This document shows, in pieces, positions 1 to 9,446 of a stretch of 64,000 nt of DNA; position 1 is the first letter of the stretch; each line of letters opens with the position of its first letter. The stretch covers positions 1-64,000 of the forward strand of contig JADJAL010000004.1 of assembly GCA_016704305.1 (NCBI GenBank). The letters run 5' to 3'. Origin of the DNA: Haliea sp. (lineage in GTDB: Bacteria; Pseudomonadota; Gammaproteobacteria; Pseudomonadales; Halieaceae). The position numbers were made by a program, and so were the translations under genes. Under the pieces are notes generated by a model. That model saw only the letters and a program-made list of their open reading frames with translations, had not been told where the DNA came from and made no database searches.

Positions 1-1124
1 CGATTTCTGAAGAACTGAAGAGCGCGCAACAATTGGCCCAGCAGATCCTGGGTGATTTTACGTCTGTCGACCAACTCAAGGTTATCGAGAAGCAGGCCGA
101 CCGCATGGACACCGCACTGTGGCGGGCGCTGGCCGAGGCTGGACTGCTGGGGCTGGATATTCCCGAAGGCAACGGCGGCATCGGGCTGGGCTTTTACAGC
201 CTGACCATGCTGTGCGAGGAAGTGGGTCGCACAGTCGCGTCGGTACCGGTGATTCCGGTGCTGGTGTCCGCTGCAGGCACGCTGCGGCGCTTCGGCAGCG
301 ACGCGCAGAAAGACCATTGGCTCAGCGCGATCGCCAGCGGCGCGACTCTGGTGACGGCGGCGCTGGAGGAGTACAACAACGACGATCCGTCCATGCCCGG
401 CAGCAGCGCGCAAAAAATGGACGGCGGCTACTCGATCAGCGGCACCAAAATCTGCGTCAGCCAGGCGCAATCGGCCGCCCGCATACTGGTGTCGGCCAGG
501 GCCGGTGACGACCTGGTCGTCGCATTGGTCGACCCGCGCGCCGCCGGTGTCACGCTCAATGCCCAGCTCGTGACCACGGGCGAGACCCGCCACGAGCTGG
601 TGATGAACAAGGTACAGGTGCCGACGGCCGACATCATTGTCACCGGTCGCGAGGCCGTGGAAGCGATGGAGTGGGCGCTGCAGGCCACGCGCACCGCGCT
701 TTCCGCGATGGCGGTGGGTGTCTGCGACAAGATGATGCGCATCACCGGCAGCTATACCTCCGAGCGGGAACAGTTTGGCCGCGCGCTCGCCACTTTCCAG
801 GCCATGAGCCACCGCGTGGCGGATTGCTACAAGGACGTGGAGTGCCTGCGCCTGGTAACGCAACAGGCCGCGTCACTGCTCGACCAGGGTCGCCCCGCCG
901 ACGAGGCGGTACTGATGGCGAAAATCTGGTGCAGCAACGTGGCACACCGCGTCAGCCAGGCTTCGCAACACTCGCACGGCGGCACCGGCGTGGATCGCGA
1001 CTATGTCTTGTTCCGCTACTGCGAGCTGGCGCGGCAGATCGAACTCACCGCCGGCAGCAGCGCGCGGCTGATGGGCGAACTGGGGCAGGATATCTGTGCG
1101 GAGTACCTGGCCAAGGCAGGCTAG
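1..1124 (+). CDS. Acyl-CoA dehydrogenase family protein (5' end outside window)
   Basis: This flavoprotein would dehydrogenate an acyl-CoA at the alpha-beta bond. The reading frame is open from base 3, so the true start lies upstream and 373 codons are visible. Family features seen are a helical N-terminal domain, a middle beta domain with FAD-contact-like ISGTK, and the C-terminal helical domain with EREQFGRALATFQA followed by HGGTGVDRDYVLFRY, which matches the late-helix HGG motif of the family. The sequence is divergent from beta-oxidation FadE and resembles the short subunits of the FadE/ChsE type used in steroid side-chain degradation, where two different subunits share active-site residues. 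I could not locate a convincing catalytic glutamate. The family is secure and the substrate unknown. Confidence 0.85.
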   Translation, partial: ISEELKSAQQLAQQILGDFTSVDQLKVIEKQADRMDTALWRALAEAGLLGLDIPEGNGGIGLGFYSLTMLCEEVGRTVASVPVIPVLVSAAGTLRRFGSDAQKDHWLSAIASGATLVTAALEEYNNDDPSMPGSSAQKMDGGYSISGTKICVSQAQSAARILVSARAGDDLVVALVDPRAAGVTLNAQLVTTGETRHELVMNKVQVPTADIIVTGREAVEAMEWALQATRTALSAMAVGVCDKMMRITGSYTSEREQFGRALATFQAMSHRVADCYKDVECLRLVTQQAASLLDQGRPADEAVLMAKIWCSNVAHRVSQASQHSHGGTGVDRDYVLFRYCELARQIELTAGSSARLMGELGQDICAEYLAKAG

Positions 1125-1135
1125 GAACAAATGAA

Positions 1136-1157
1136 AAGCCCGGCGTAAACCGGGCTT
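1136..1157. terminator. Hairpin shared by convergent ACAD and pilin genes
   Basis: Perfect 8-bp stem AAGCCCGG / CCGGGCTT with a 6-nt loop lies between the convergent dehydrogenase and pilin genes. The T-run is better on the minus strand (stem followed by TTTTCATTT), so it should serve mainly as terminator of the pilin gene. Confidence 0.65.
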
Positions 1158-1180
1158 GCGTAATGGCTGAGCGTCCTGTT

Positions 1181-1680
1181 TTAGCCGCGGCAATTGGCCG
1201 GCAGGTATTTGGTCGGCATCTCGGGATAGTGGGCGAATCCGGGTAAGCACTCCCAGGTCATAGTGCCATCGGCATTGGTGGAGCCGACAACTGGAACGTA
1301 CTAAACGCGGCCTCGTTTTTCACTCCGCCTTCCCAGACACTGTTAAAAATAGCGGCGCCCACATGGACAACACCTCCGTCGACCAGTGGGTTGGGGTCAA
1401 CGGAAGCGCAAACACAACATCGCCACCAATGGCTGAGCCTGTGTTGACGTGGCTGAGACCGAAGCTACTGTCACCCGTTGGATAATGGCCATTCACTGCG
1501 ACGTACTCGGAAATCGTTGTCTTGGCTTCGGCGAGCATGGCCAGGGCTCGGTCATTTTGAGCGCACGATATAGTCCTGGTATGCGGGCAGCGCAATCGCT
1601 GCCAATATGCCGACGATCGCAATAACGATCATCAGTTCGATGAGGGTAAAGCCGCGCTGTTTGTGATGATACGTTTTCAT
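1181..1680 (-). CDS. Type IV pilin (major pilin-like), frameshifted
   Basis: Pilin subunit of a type IV pilus. The start at 1680 reads MKTYHHKQRGFTLIELMIVI, a class III leader with the G/F cleavage site and the Glu at mature position 5. It is followed by a hydrophobic helix ending ALPAYQDYIVRS. The frame is then lost near 1560 and continues in another frame as AQNDRALAMLAEAKTTI. It shifts again around 1320-1400 and once more before VPVVGSTNADGTMTWEC, ending LPANCRG-stop at 1181. The two late cysteines suit the pilin D-region disulphide. Summed length is about 166 residues, normal for PilA. An AAGGGA ribosome site precedes the ATG. At least three frame changes within 500 bp mean either a decayed gene or base-call errors. 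No other pilus gene is nearby. Confidence 0.8.
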
Positions 1681-1759
1681 AGTTCACTTTCCCTTGCGTA
1701 ATTTTATGGTCCGGGTTTCGCCGAAACCCGGTTGTCATCCCGCTGGAATAACGGCTAAC

Positions 1760-1775
1760 GCAGGTTGTATGCCAA
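1760..1775 (-). promoter_or_regulatory. Sigma-54-like promoter of the pilin gene
   Basis: On the minus strand the sequence reads TTGGCATACAACCTGC. The GG and GC dinucleotides are exactly 10 nt apart, as in the -24/-12 sigma-54 consensus (TGGCAC-N5-TTGC). It lies about 80 nt upstream of the pilin start. PilA genes of gammaproteobacteria are commonly sigma-54/PilR dependent, which supports the call. The TTGC half is imperfect. Confidence 0.55.
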
Positions 1776-1902
1776 GTTGAGAAAAAGCAGGAAAAAAAAG
1801 TGTTGCTTTGAAAATCAATGAGTTAGCTGCCGGAGACAACAGAGGCCTTGAACGGGAACGACACGGCGGTCGACGCCGGGACACCGCAGTGAGGTCATAT
1901 TG

Positions 1903-1917
1903 TGACAATTTTTGTCA
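1903..1917. promoter_or_regulatory. Palindrome upstream of the RND operon (possible operator)
   Basis: TGACAA-TTT-TTGTCA is a perfect 15-nt palindrome overlapping a second one (ATTGTGACAAT). It lies in the 449-bp space (1681-2129) between the divergent pilin and RND genes, about 210 nt before the adaptor start. The remainder of that space is AT-richer near the pilin side and shows no gene. A TetR/MarR-type operator is possible, but no regulator gene adjoins. Confidence 0.35.
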
Positions 1918-2129
1918 TACCCCAGCACACATAAATGCCGCCTGATTTTGGGACATGCAACGGTTTTTGATTATGTTGTCGGCCTTTTCCGGCAACATGT
2001 TAAACCGACCCGGAATCAACCAACGCCAGCGTTTCACCTCGCCAGTGCCCTTGGGTATCATGCCGGTTCGATGTGACCTGCCGCGATACCGGTACAGGCG
2101 TCACCTTTTTGTACCCGCGAGTTCCACCC

Positions 2130-3295
2130 ATGTTGAAACGTTTTGTCCTGGCATCCGTACTATTGGTCCTCGTCTTCGGCGGGGTCATCGGCTTCAAATT
2201 GTTCAAACAGTCGAAGATCACGGAATACCTCCGCAACATGGGGACGCCGCCGGTACACCTGAACGCCGCGGTGGCGAAAGCCGAAGCGTGGCCACAGCAC
2301 CTTGCCGCCATTGGCTCGCTGCGGGCGCGACGGGGCATCGACATTCGAAGTGAAGCGGACGGGGTGATCCGCAAGCTGTACATCGTGCCGGGGCAATGGA
2401 TCGCGGCCGGCGAGCTGATGGTGGAGCTGGACGAACGGTCGATCGCGCCACGCTAAAGAGTGCCGATGTGCGCCTGCAGAAAGCGCGACGCGATTTCGAG
2501 CGCGACCGGGCGCTCTTCGAGCGGGAGCTGGTCTCCGAGGACCAGTTCGAGAGCAGCCGCAGCGAATACGAAAGCGCGCAGGCGTTTTATGACGAGACGC
2601 AGGGCATCATCGACAAGAAGAGCATTCGCGCCCCGTTCGACAGCAGCATCGGCATCCACAACCTCGCCGAGGGGCACTACCTGTCCCGGGGCGACAATGT
2701 CGTCTCCCTACAGGACCTCGACGCGCTCTACCTCGACATGAAACTGCCGGAGAAGGAACTGGAAAACCTGCGGCTCGGCCAACAGGTTATGTTTACAGTG
2801 CCCAGCCATCCTGGCCGGACCTATACCGGGATGATCCGCTTTATCGATGTGCAGGTGCAGGCGACGACGCGCAACGTGCTGGTACGCGCCGAAGTGGAGA
2901 ATGGAGATCACGAACTGCTGCCCGGCATGTTCGCGGACGCGACCGTCGTGCTGAACCAGAGCCACGAGGTGGTGACGCTGCCGCGCACGGCCGTCGCGTT
3001 TACGCTCTACGGTGAAACCGTTTACCTGCTGCAAGAGGACACCGAGGCCAAGACGGGAACAAAAACCTGGAAGGCGTTTCGCCAACCCGTGAAGAGCGGA
3101 GAGACGCGCGATGGCCGCCTGGCGGTTACCGGCCTCGAAGCAGGCCAGATGGTAGCGCTGGATACCCAGCACCGGCTGCTGGAGGGCTCGCCGGTGGTGA
3201 TCGAGAATCTCGCCGCGCTTGAGGGGAACACACCCACGAGCGATGGCAATACACCCACGTCCGACGAGGAACAGTCCGCGGCGGAGGCCGAGTAA
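2130..3295 (+). CDS. RND efflux periplasmic adaptor (MFP/HlyD family), frameshifted
   Basis: Membrane-fusion subunit linking an inner-membrane RND pump to an outer-membrane channel. The ATG at 2130 begins MLKRFVLASVLLVLVFGG, an N-terminal anchor or signal. A lipoyl half-motif follows (SEADGVIRKLYIVPGQWIAAG). The frame breaks near 2445, and the other frame continues RATLKSADVRLQKARRDFERD, the alpha-hairpin, then the second lipoyl half (IRAPFDSSIGIHNLAEGHYL) and the beta-barrel. Summed length is about 388 residues, normal for the family. The stop overlaps the pump ATG by one base (TAATG), so the two genes are translationally coupled. The C-terminus carries a short repeated GNTPTSD element. Confidence 0.85.
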
Positions 3296-6200
3296 TGCGC
3301 TTCACGGATTTGTTCATCCGGCGGCCGCTGCTCGCCTGGGTGCTGAACGCACTCATCCTGCTGTTCGGCCTGGTGGCGTTCAGCTCCCTGGGGCTGCGCC
3401 CGTATCCCGATGTACAGCCCGCCTCGATCCATGTCGACACCGCCTACCCGGGCGCGCCTGCCGATGTGGTGCAGGGTTTTGTCACCGGGCCGTTGCAGCG
3501 CGCGATCATCGGCGCGGAGGGCATCGACTACTACATCTCGTCCAGCAGTGACGGGCTCTCCTCCATCACCATCTACAACACGACGGACTACGACCTGGAC
3601 AAAGTGGTGACCGATGTCATCGGCAAGGTCGCGTCAGTGCGGGGCGAGCTGCCAACGAATGCACTGGAACCGGTCATCACCAAGAGCTGGGGCAGCAGCC
3701 CGCCGCTGTGGATCCGATTGCAGGACACGCAGATGACGCCGGAGCAATTGACCGAATTCTTCTACCGCGTGTTGCGCCCCGGCATCCTCACGCGCGAAGG
3801 CGTCGCCGGCCTCGTGATCCTCGGCGAGCGGCCGTTCGCGATGCGCCTGTGGATCGACCCGGTGCGCATGGCAGCGATGGATGTCACCGCCGCCGAGTTG
3901 CAGGCCGCCGTGCGCAACAATAACTTCACCAGCGAGGCCGGGAAATGCGCGATAGCCTCGTGGTACAACCCGTACGCGCGGACACCGACATCAGCTCCGC
4001 TGACGCATTCGCCAGCATCGTCATACGGCAAAGCGACGGTGCCGTGGTGCGCGTTCGCGACGTGGCGACCGTCGAACTGGCGTCGGCACCCGAGCGCAAG
4101 AGCGGCTTCGTAGATGGTGTTCCGGGCCTGTTGGTGGGGGTATCCATGGCCCCCGACTCCAACCCGCTGGAGCTGAGCCGCAACGTCCGCAAGGGTTTGG
4201 AAGAGTTGCAGGAGAAGCTGCCCTCTTCCATGACCGCTGATGTCTTCTCCGACAACGGCAAATACGTCGAGAACGCGTTGCTCGAGGTCACCACCACGCT
4301 GTTCGAGGCGCTGGTGATCGTCGCGCTGATCACGCTGCTGTTCTTCGGCAACCTGCGCTCGGTGCTGATCATGTTGATCAGCATTCCGTTGTCGCTGATC
4401 GGTACGTTCCTGATCATGTGGATGATGGGCTACTCGCTGAACCTGTTCACGATGCTGGCGCTGGTCATCGCCATCGGGCTGGTGGTCGACGACACCATCG
4501 TGGTGGTGGAGGAACATCCATCGCCATATCGAGGAAGGCATGGCGCCGATGGAGGCCGCGCGTGTGGGCGCGCGGGAAGTGATCGGCCCGGTGATCAGCA
4601 TGAGCCTGACGCTGGTCGCCGTGTTCCTGCCGGTGAGCTTCATGCAGGGCTTGAGCGGCGAGCTGATCTCGGAATTTGTGTTCACGCTGGCGGGATCAGT
4701 CGTCATCTCCGGCATCGTCGCGCTGACGCTGTCGCCGATGTTGTGTTCGCGCGTATTGAAACAGGAGCAAGACGACTCGATCGCCCATTGGCTGGACCAG
4801 CGCTTTGATACCCTGCGCCGTCGCTACGCCAATGCACTGCACACTGCCTTACGCTACCGCCCGGTGTGGGCGCTGGTCGCGATCACGGTGATCGCTGCGA
4901 TTCCGGTGCTGTTCCTGTTGTCCGACCAGGAACTTGTGCCGCTGGAGGACGCGGGCTTTGTCCATACCGCATACTCGATTCCCGGCCACCTGAGCGAGGA
5001 GTTTGTCACCGAGAGCGGCGCCAAACTGGAAGCGGCGTTGCGGGAGCTGCCGGAATACGGCGGCTCGCTGCGACTGGAAGGGATACTCAGCGACGGCACC
5101 TCGATGGTTGCGGTCGAGCTCAAGCCCTGGGATGAACGCGAGCGCACGGCGATGGAGCTGCGCAACATCGTGCAGGAGATGGTGAACAAGGTGCCCGGCA
5201 TCGAGGCCAACGTGTTCATCGTCGACATGTCGCCCGGCAGGCGCAGCGGGCTCGATGCCGATACAGCTGGCGATCCAGACCACCTCCGACCACGCGGAGC
5301 TCGCCGAGGTCAGCGACCACCTGTTGCAAGCGATTCGCAAGAGCGGCAAGTTCATTTTCTCTGCAAACAACCTCAAGTTTTCCAAGCCGCAGATCCACGT
5401 CGACATCGACCGCGACAAGGCGGGCGAACTGGGCATCGACATGGAGGACATTGCGACCACCCTGTCGGTGATGCTCGGCGAAGGCTATATCAGCCGCTTC
5501 AGCTACAAGGGCGAGAGCTACGACGTGATACCCCAGGCCAATCCCGAACAGCGCATCGATCGCGCCTGGCTGGAGCGCTACTACGTGCGCAGCGCCAGCG
5601 GCGACAGCATCCCGCTGTCCGCGCTGGTGACCACCCGCCTCGATGCCGAACCGCGTTCACTGAACCAGTTCAACGGACTCAACACCGCGACGATCTCGCT
5701 GGTGCCGATGCCCGGCGTGGCCATGCAGGAAGCGCTGGATTACCTGGACAGCTTGCAGGAGCAGATATTGCCCCCGGCTTCAGCGTGGACTACAGCGGCC
5801 AGGCGCGCTCGTTCCTGCAATCCGGCAACACACTGGTGATTGCGTTGCTGCTCTCGCTGCTGACGATCTACCTGTTCCTCGTCGCGCAGTTCGAGCCTGC
5901 GCGACCCGCTGGTGGTGCTGGTGACCGTGCCGATGTCGCTGTGCGGCGCACTGATCTTCCTCACCCTGGACTTCGCCACGCTGAGCCTGTTCAGCCAGGT
6001 GGGCCTCATCACGCTGGTCGGCCTGATCAGCAAACACGGCATCCTGATGGTGGATTTCGCGCGCCGCCTGCAGGCGCGGGGCGTGGCCTTCGAGGAGGCG
6101 ATCATCGAAGCGGCGGCGGTGCGATTGCGCCCGATCCTGATGACGACCGCGGCGATTGTGATGGCGGTGATACCGCTGTTGATTGCGTCGGGGCCTGGGG

Positions 6201-6364
6201 CGGTGAGCCGGTATCACATTGGCCTGGTGATCGTGACGGGGATGTCGATTGGGACGGTGTTTACGTTGTTTGTGCTGCCGGTGGTATATACGTATGTTGC
6301 GGAGCGGCGGGAAGGGGTGGTGGCGCAGATACAGGGGAACCCGCTAGTGCAGGTCGGCGAATAG
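3295..6364 (+). CDS. RND efflux pump inner-membrane transporter (AcrB/MexF family), multiply frameshifted
   Basis: Proton-driven HAE1-type multidrug pump. Pieces in three frames join to about 1,020 residues, the standard length. They run from MRFTDLFIRRPLLAW (TM1), through pore-domain strands ending NNNFTSEAGK, to TM4 GLVVDDTIVVVE with the paired aspartates that carry protons. The second half has YSGQARSFLQSGN and ends FVLPVVYTYVAERRE. Frame changes fall near 3940, 4515, 5245, 5775 and 5900, with no residues obviously missing, which looks like indel errors rather than decay. No TolC/OprM gene is adjacent, so the pump would use a channel encoded elsewhere. Substrate cannot be inferred. Confidence 0.88.
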
Positions 6365-6387
6365 GAGATCGTGATAGCCAGGGTTAC

Positions 6388-6421
6388 CAGGTCTCCCGCC
6401 GTCCCGGATTTGGGAGACCTG
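6388..6421. terminator. Hairpin after the RND pump
   Basis: A 10-bp perfect inverted repeat, CAGGTCTCCC / GGGAGACCTG, with a 14-nt loop starts 24 nt after the pump stop. No T-tract follows, so it is a weak intrinsic terminator candidate or an mRNA-stabilising stem. Confidence 0.4.
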
Positions 6422-6454
6422 ATCCCATGAAATCCGGCATTTTCGGTATCTCGC

Positions 6455-6488
6455 TTGACATCGTTGGTATGTGTGTACAATCTGTACA
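6455..6488 (+). promoter_or_regulatory. Promoter and operator of the toxin-antitoxin pair
   Basis: TTGACA (6455-6460) and TACAAT (6476-6481) are separated by 15 nt, a short but usable sigma-70 spacing. Two TGTACA palindromes (6474-6479 and 6483-6488) are spaced 9 bp apart across and just after the -10. This suits cooperative binding of a Phd/YefM dimer for autorepression. An AGGAGG site follows before the antitoxin ATG. Confidence 0.5.
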
Positions 6489-6509
6489 AATATTACAAAG
6501 GAGGCAGAT

Positions 6510-6761
6510 ATGCGTACCGTAACTGCGAGTGAAGCAAGGCAAACACTGGCGGAGATCATTGATGCTGCCCGGCGCGAGCCCATCGTCATCCAGCGTCAGA
6601 AGCGGGACGTGGCGGTTGTCATGTCGATGGACGAATACGAGCGCCTGGTCAATTTGAATGTGGCCGAGTTCCAGCGCTTCAGTGATCGCGTTGGGGCCAA
6701 AGCGCAGGAAGCCGGCATGACGGAGGAGGTACTGCAAGGATTGCTGAGCAGTGAGGACTGA
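6510..6761 (+). CDS. Phd/YefM-type antitoxin
   Basis: Small DNA-binding antitoxin of 83 residues. The N-terminus MRTVTASEARQTLAEIIDAA and the strand PIVIQRQKRDVAVVMSMDEY are typical of the Phd/YefM fold (dimerisation and DNA binding). The acidic C-terminal tail (AKAQEAGMTEEVLQGLL) would wrap the toxin. The ATG at 6510 is chosen over upstream codons because AGGAGG lies 4-9 nt before it. It overlaps the toxin start by 11 nt, the usual arrangement. It should repress its own promoter through the TGTACA repeats. Confidence 0.85.
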   Translation: MRTVTASEARQTLAEIIDAARREPIVIQRQKRDVAVVMSMDEYERLVNLNVAEFQRFSDRVGAKAQEAGMTEEVLQGLLSSED

Positions 6762-7170
6762 CCGCAAGCTGGTGATCGACACCAATCTTTGGATAAGTCG
6801 CCTGCTGGTGCCAGGCGGTACGGCAGCCAGGGCCGTAGATCATGGACTTTCCTGGGGCATCCCGTTGATGTCCGAGGACACGCTGATGGAGTTGAGCGAA
6901 GTCCTCGCACGGGACAAGTTCGACCGATATGTCTCGCGCGAAGACAGGCGGCATTTTCTGCGCCTGCTCGGCGGCATCGTACGCATGATTCCTATCACCC
7001 AACACATTGCTGCGTGCAGGGACGCCAGGGATGACAAGTTCCTTGATGTGGCGCTGAACGGCGAAGCGCATCTGATCATCACAGGCGATCAGGATCTCCT
7101 GGAACTGCACCCTTTCCATGGGATTGAGATACTCAGTCCGGCAGAATTTCTGCACCGACCGGTCGATTGA
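6751..7170 (+). CDS. PIN-domain toxin (putative toxin-antitoxin ribonuclease)
   Basis: Predicted PIN-fold endoribonuclease of 139 residues. The GTG start at 6751 overlaps the antitoxin end. PIN acidic residues are visible: the Asp in LVIDTNLWIS, the Glu in MSEDTLMELSEVL, the Asp pair in ARDDKFLDVAL and the late Asp in LIITGDQDLLEL. This is the layout of the putative toxin PIN family typically paired with Phd-like antitoxins. Activity would be Mg-dependent RNA cleavage, with the target unknown. All catalytic positions appear intact. Confidence 0.85.
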   Translation: MRTDRKLVIDTNLWISRLLVPGGTAARAVDHGLSWGIPLMSEDTLMELSEVLARDKFDRYVSREDRRHFLRLLGGIVRMIPITQHIAACRDARDDKFLDVALNGEAHLIITGDQDLLELHPFHGIEILSPAEFLHRPVD

Positions 7171-7340
7171 TACGCTTGTTGTGTAGGACGTTTTTGTCAC
7201 AACGCCGACGCGCGCCTGAGTTCATCATGCTCAAACACGCCGGTCGGGGCGGTCGAACCATCGCCGCACCCAAGTCGCACCCACGCCACGACCACCCGCG
7301 GTCGCCAGGCCGCGCTTGCCCGCCAGTTGCAGATCGAAGC

Positions 7341-7670
7341 TTATGGCGTGATCTCCAACGAGGCGATCTTGCCGTGCTCGAGCGCAAAGCTGTATCGAAG
7401 ATCCACCGGGCTGCCGGGGAAATTCCCCGTCACTCGACCCGTTACGATGCAGGCGTGATCTTGTTGTTCGAGCCTGAGTGGCTCGACGACGTACGAGGTT
7501 TGCGCGGACGCGGCAGTTTTCCAGTCTTCTATTGCGGCAAGGCCCACGTGGGTTTGTCCCTCGTCGATGACCACCCCGCCGTTCGTGAAGCAGCCTGCCA
7601 CGGCCGCACCCGTGCGCCGGTCTGCCTCGAAATACGCGGCGATGGGTTCGGGTAAGTTCAGTGCTTTCAT
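7341..7670 (-). CDS. SnoaL-like / NTF2-fold protein
   Basis: A 109-residue cytoplasmic protein with the cone-shaped NTF2 fold signature. It starts MKALNLPEPIAAYFEADR, and later GKIASLEITP forms the closing strand. Relatives include SnoaL-like cyclases, ketosteroid-isomerase-like proteins and stress proteins, so a specific reaction cannot be assigned. It is divergent from the LysR gene at 7770 and shares the intergenic control region, suggesting it is that regulator's target. Confidence 0.7.
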   Translation of the reverse strand: MKALNLPEPIAAYFEADRRTGAAVAGCFTNGGVVIDEGQTHVGLAAIEDWKTAASAQTSYVVEPLRLEQQDHACIVTGRVTGNFPGSPVDLRYSFALEHGKIASLEITP

Positions 7671-7726
7671 CGTCTTGTCCCTCCAGGTTCCGAGGCGTCA
7701 GGATGGCGCGCCTGCACTGATAAGTG

Positions 7727-7748
7727 AATAATCTATTATCTAATTATT
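7727..7748. promoter_or_regulatory. AT-rich inverted repeat in the SnoaL/LysR intergenic region
   Basis: AATAAT and ATTATT arms are separated by 10 bp in a markedly AT-rich stretch between the divergent SnoaL-like and LysR genes, 22 nt before the LysR start. LysR-type proteins bind interrupted dyads in such divergent promoters, and the position suits autoregulation. Confidence 0.4.
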
Positions 7749-7769
7749 CTATTAAGAGATCGGTACATT

Positions 7770-8669
7770 ATGCGTGGTTCCGAATTTGCCGAGCTGAAAG
7801 CGTTCGTGGCGGTTGTCGAGCGGGCGAGCTTTGCCCGTGCCGCCGATCATCTCGGGCTCTCGCCTTCGGCGCTCAGCCAGATCATTCGCCAGCTCGAATC
7901 GCGCCTGGGTGTGCGCCTGCTCAATCGAACGACGCGAAGTGTTGCGCCGACGGAACCGGGGCTGCGTCTGCATGAGCGCATCGCACCGATGTTCCGCGAA
8001 ATGGATGACGCCGTTGCCCAGGCGGTCGGTGCGACGACCCGAACCGCGGGTACACTGCGGATCAATACGCTGAGCATGGCGGCGAAAAAGATCATCGCGC
8101 CGCGCCTCGGGCGCTTCCACAGCATGCATCCGGATGTGGTGCTCGATATCGTGATCGACGACAGCCTCAGCGACATCGTGAGCGGGCGGTTCGACGCTGG
8201 CATCCGCGTGGGTGAGCGCCTTCACAACGACATGATCGCGGTACGCCTCACTCCGGACATAAAACTGCTCGCAGTGGCCTCGCCTGAATATCTCGCCAGG
8301 TGTGGTGAGCCGAAGACCCCCGCCGACCTGCATCGTCACGCCTGTATCAATTGGCGCTTTCCAGGCAGCGGAAAGGTTGCAGGGTGGGATTTCAGCAAGA
8401 AGGGCAAAAACATATCAGCCATGGTTGCCGGCCCGGTGATCTCCAACCACCAGGACATCGTCGTGCCAGCGGCACTGCAGGGACTGGGTATTCTCTACGC
8501 CTACAACGACGACGGGATCGCGGAGGCACTGGAAAGCGGAAAGCTAAAGCGCATCCTCACTGACTGGTCGCCGACGATGCCCGGCTTGTACCTCTACTAT
8601 TCCAGCCGTCGCCACGTCCTGCCGGCATTGCGCGCTTTCATCGACTGCCTGCTTGATAAGCGGCAATGA
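7770..8669 (+). CDS. LysR-family transcriptional regulator
   Basis: A 299-residue regulator. The winged helix-turn-helix spans residues 1-62 (FAELKAFVAVVERASFARAA, then SPSALSQIIRQLESRLGVRL). The periplasmic-binding-protein-like effector domain starts around residue 90 (TLRINTLSMAAKKIIAP). It resembles the common subgroup with GRFDAGIRVGERL, usually a repressor/activator of a divergently transcribed enzyme. Here that would be the SnoaL-like gene. Confidence 0.92.
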   Translation: MRGSEFAELKAFVAVVERASFARAADHLGLSPSALSQIIRQLESRLGVRLLNRTTRSVAPTEPGLRLHERIAPMFREMDDAVAQAVGATTRTAGTLRINTLSMAAKKIIAPRLGRFHSMHPDVVLDIVIDDSLSDIVSGRFDAGIRVGERLHNDMIAVRLTPDIKLLAVASPEYLARCGEPKTPADLHRHACINWRFPGSGKVAGWDFSKKGKNISAMVAGPVISNHQDIVVPAALQGLGILYAYNDDGIAEALESGKLKRILTDWSPTMPGLYLYYSSRRHVLPALRAFIDCLLDKRQ

Positions 8670-8726
8670 CGCTGCCCTGACAGTGGCGCACACTTGCGTC
8701 GCTGCGCGGTGCGCTCAGGTTACGGA

Positions 8727-9446
8727 CTAGACCGACGACTCGGATCTGGCTAACCGAAGATTGCGTAATGCGACTACGATAAAACCAGCAGCAAAAAACG
8801 ATTCAAACGTTTCCTGGTGACGCGAACTGCGAACCTCTGGCCAAATAACGTACTGCTCTGAAATTGGAATTTTTCCGAGATTGAAGTATAAATAATGTAA
8901 ATAATAGAAAACTGCGATCGGTGCGAAAAGCGTGATCGTTTCCCAGCCCGGAACAACGTATCGCACGATATGGTTCTGATGGGGACGGTACAGCAAAAAA
9001 ACCAACCAGGCCAAACAGGCATAGCCGGAAATCACGTAATACGCGCGTCTTGTATGGCGCTGAAGAAAGAAAAGATTGTGCGCTGTAAATTCGTTTTGGG
9101 TGTTTATTTGGCTTATGGTCTCCGGCGTTGAAAATCCGATGATTCTTTGCCCCCAGCTTATTTCTTCGCCGAAAATCAACAGACTGCCGATCGAGAAGAG
9201 TGAGATAACTATAAATTTAAATTTGTGCGGCGTTTTGGAAAGTCTGTAAGCGGTCAGAAAGCCGATCACGGCGGCGCTCAGAAAGCACAGTGCTTGTAGG
9301 TATTCGATAAGGCCGTCTTCTTTAACAACGCGCAAATACAGTCTTGGGAAGTTTGCATAAAGAAGAAAAAATAAAATAATGAAAAAGATCGGCAGAACTA
9401 AAATGAGTCGTCTCGTGCGCACGTCAAACGGATAATGTGTTGTCAT
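8727..9446 (-). CDS. Uncharacterised inner-membrane protein with GEEISWGQR motif
   Basis: A 239-residue integral membrane protein with about six hydrophobic segments (near residues 13-31, 48-66, 75-92, 137-154, 165-185 and 213-228). Conserved-looking polar motifs sit at membrane edges: KEDGLIEYLQ, FGEEISWGQRIIGF, then INTQNEFTAHNLFF. Buried acidic and histidine residues of this kind hint at an enzyme or ion-binding site. I do not recognise a named family. Base composition is clearly lower in GC than its neighbours, a sign of recent transfer. The gene is monocistronic and convergent with the LysR gene. Confidence 0.75.
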   Translation of the reverse strand: MTTHYPFDVRTRRLILVLPIFFIILFFLLYANFPRLYLRVVKEDGLIEYLQALCFLSAAVIGFLTAYRLSKTPHKFKFIVISLFSIGSLLIFGEEISWGQRIIGFSTPETISQINTQNEFTAHNLFFLQRHTRRAYYVISGYACLAWLVFLLYRPHQNHIVRYVVPGWETITLFAPIAVFYYLHYLYFNLGKIPISEQYVIWPEVRSSRHQETFESFFAAGFIVVALRNLRLARSESSV

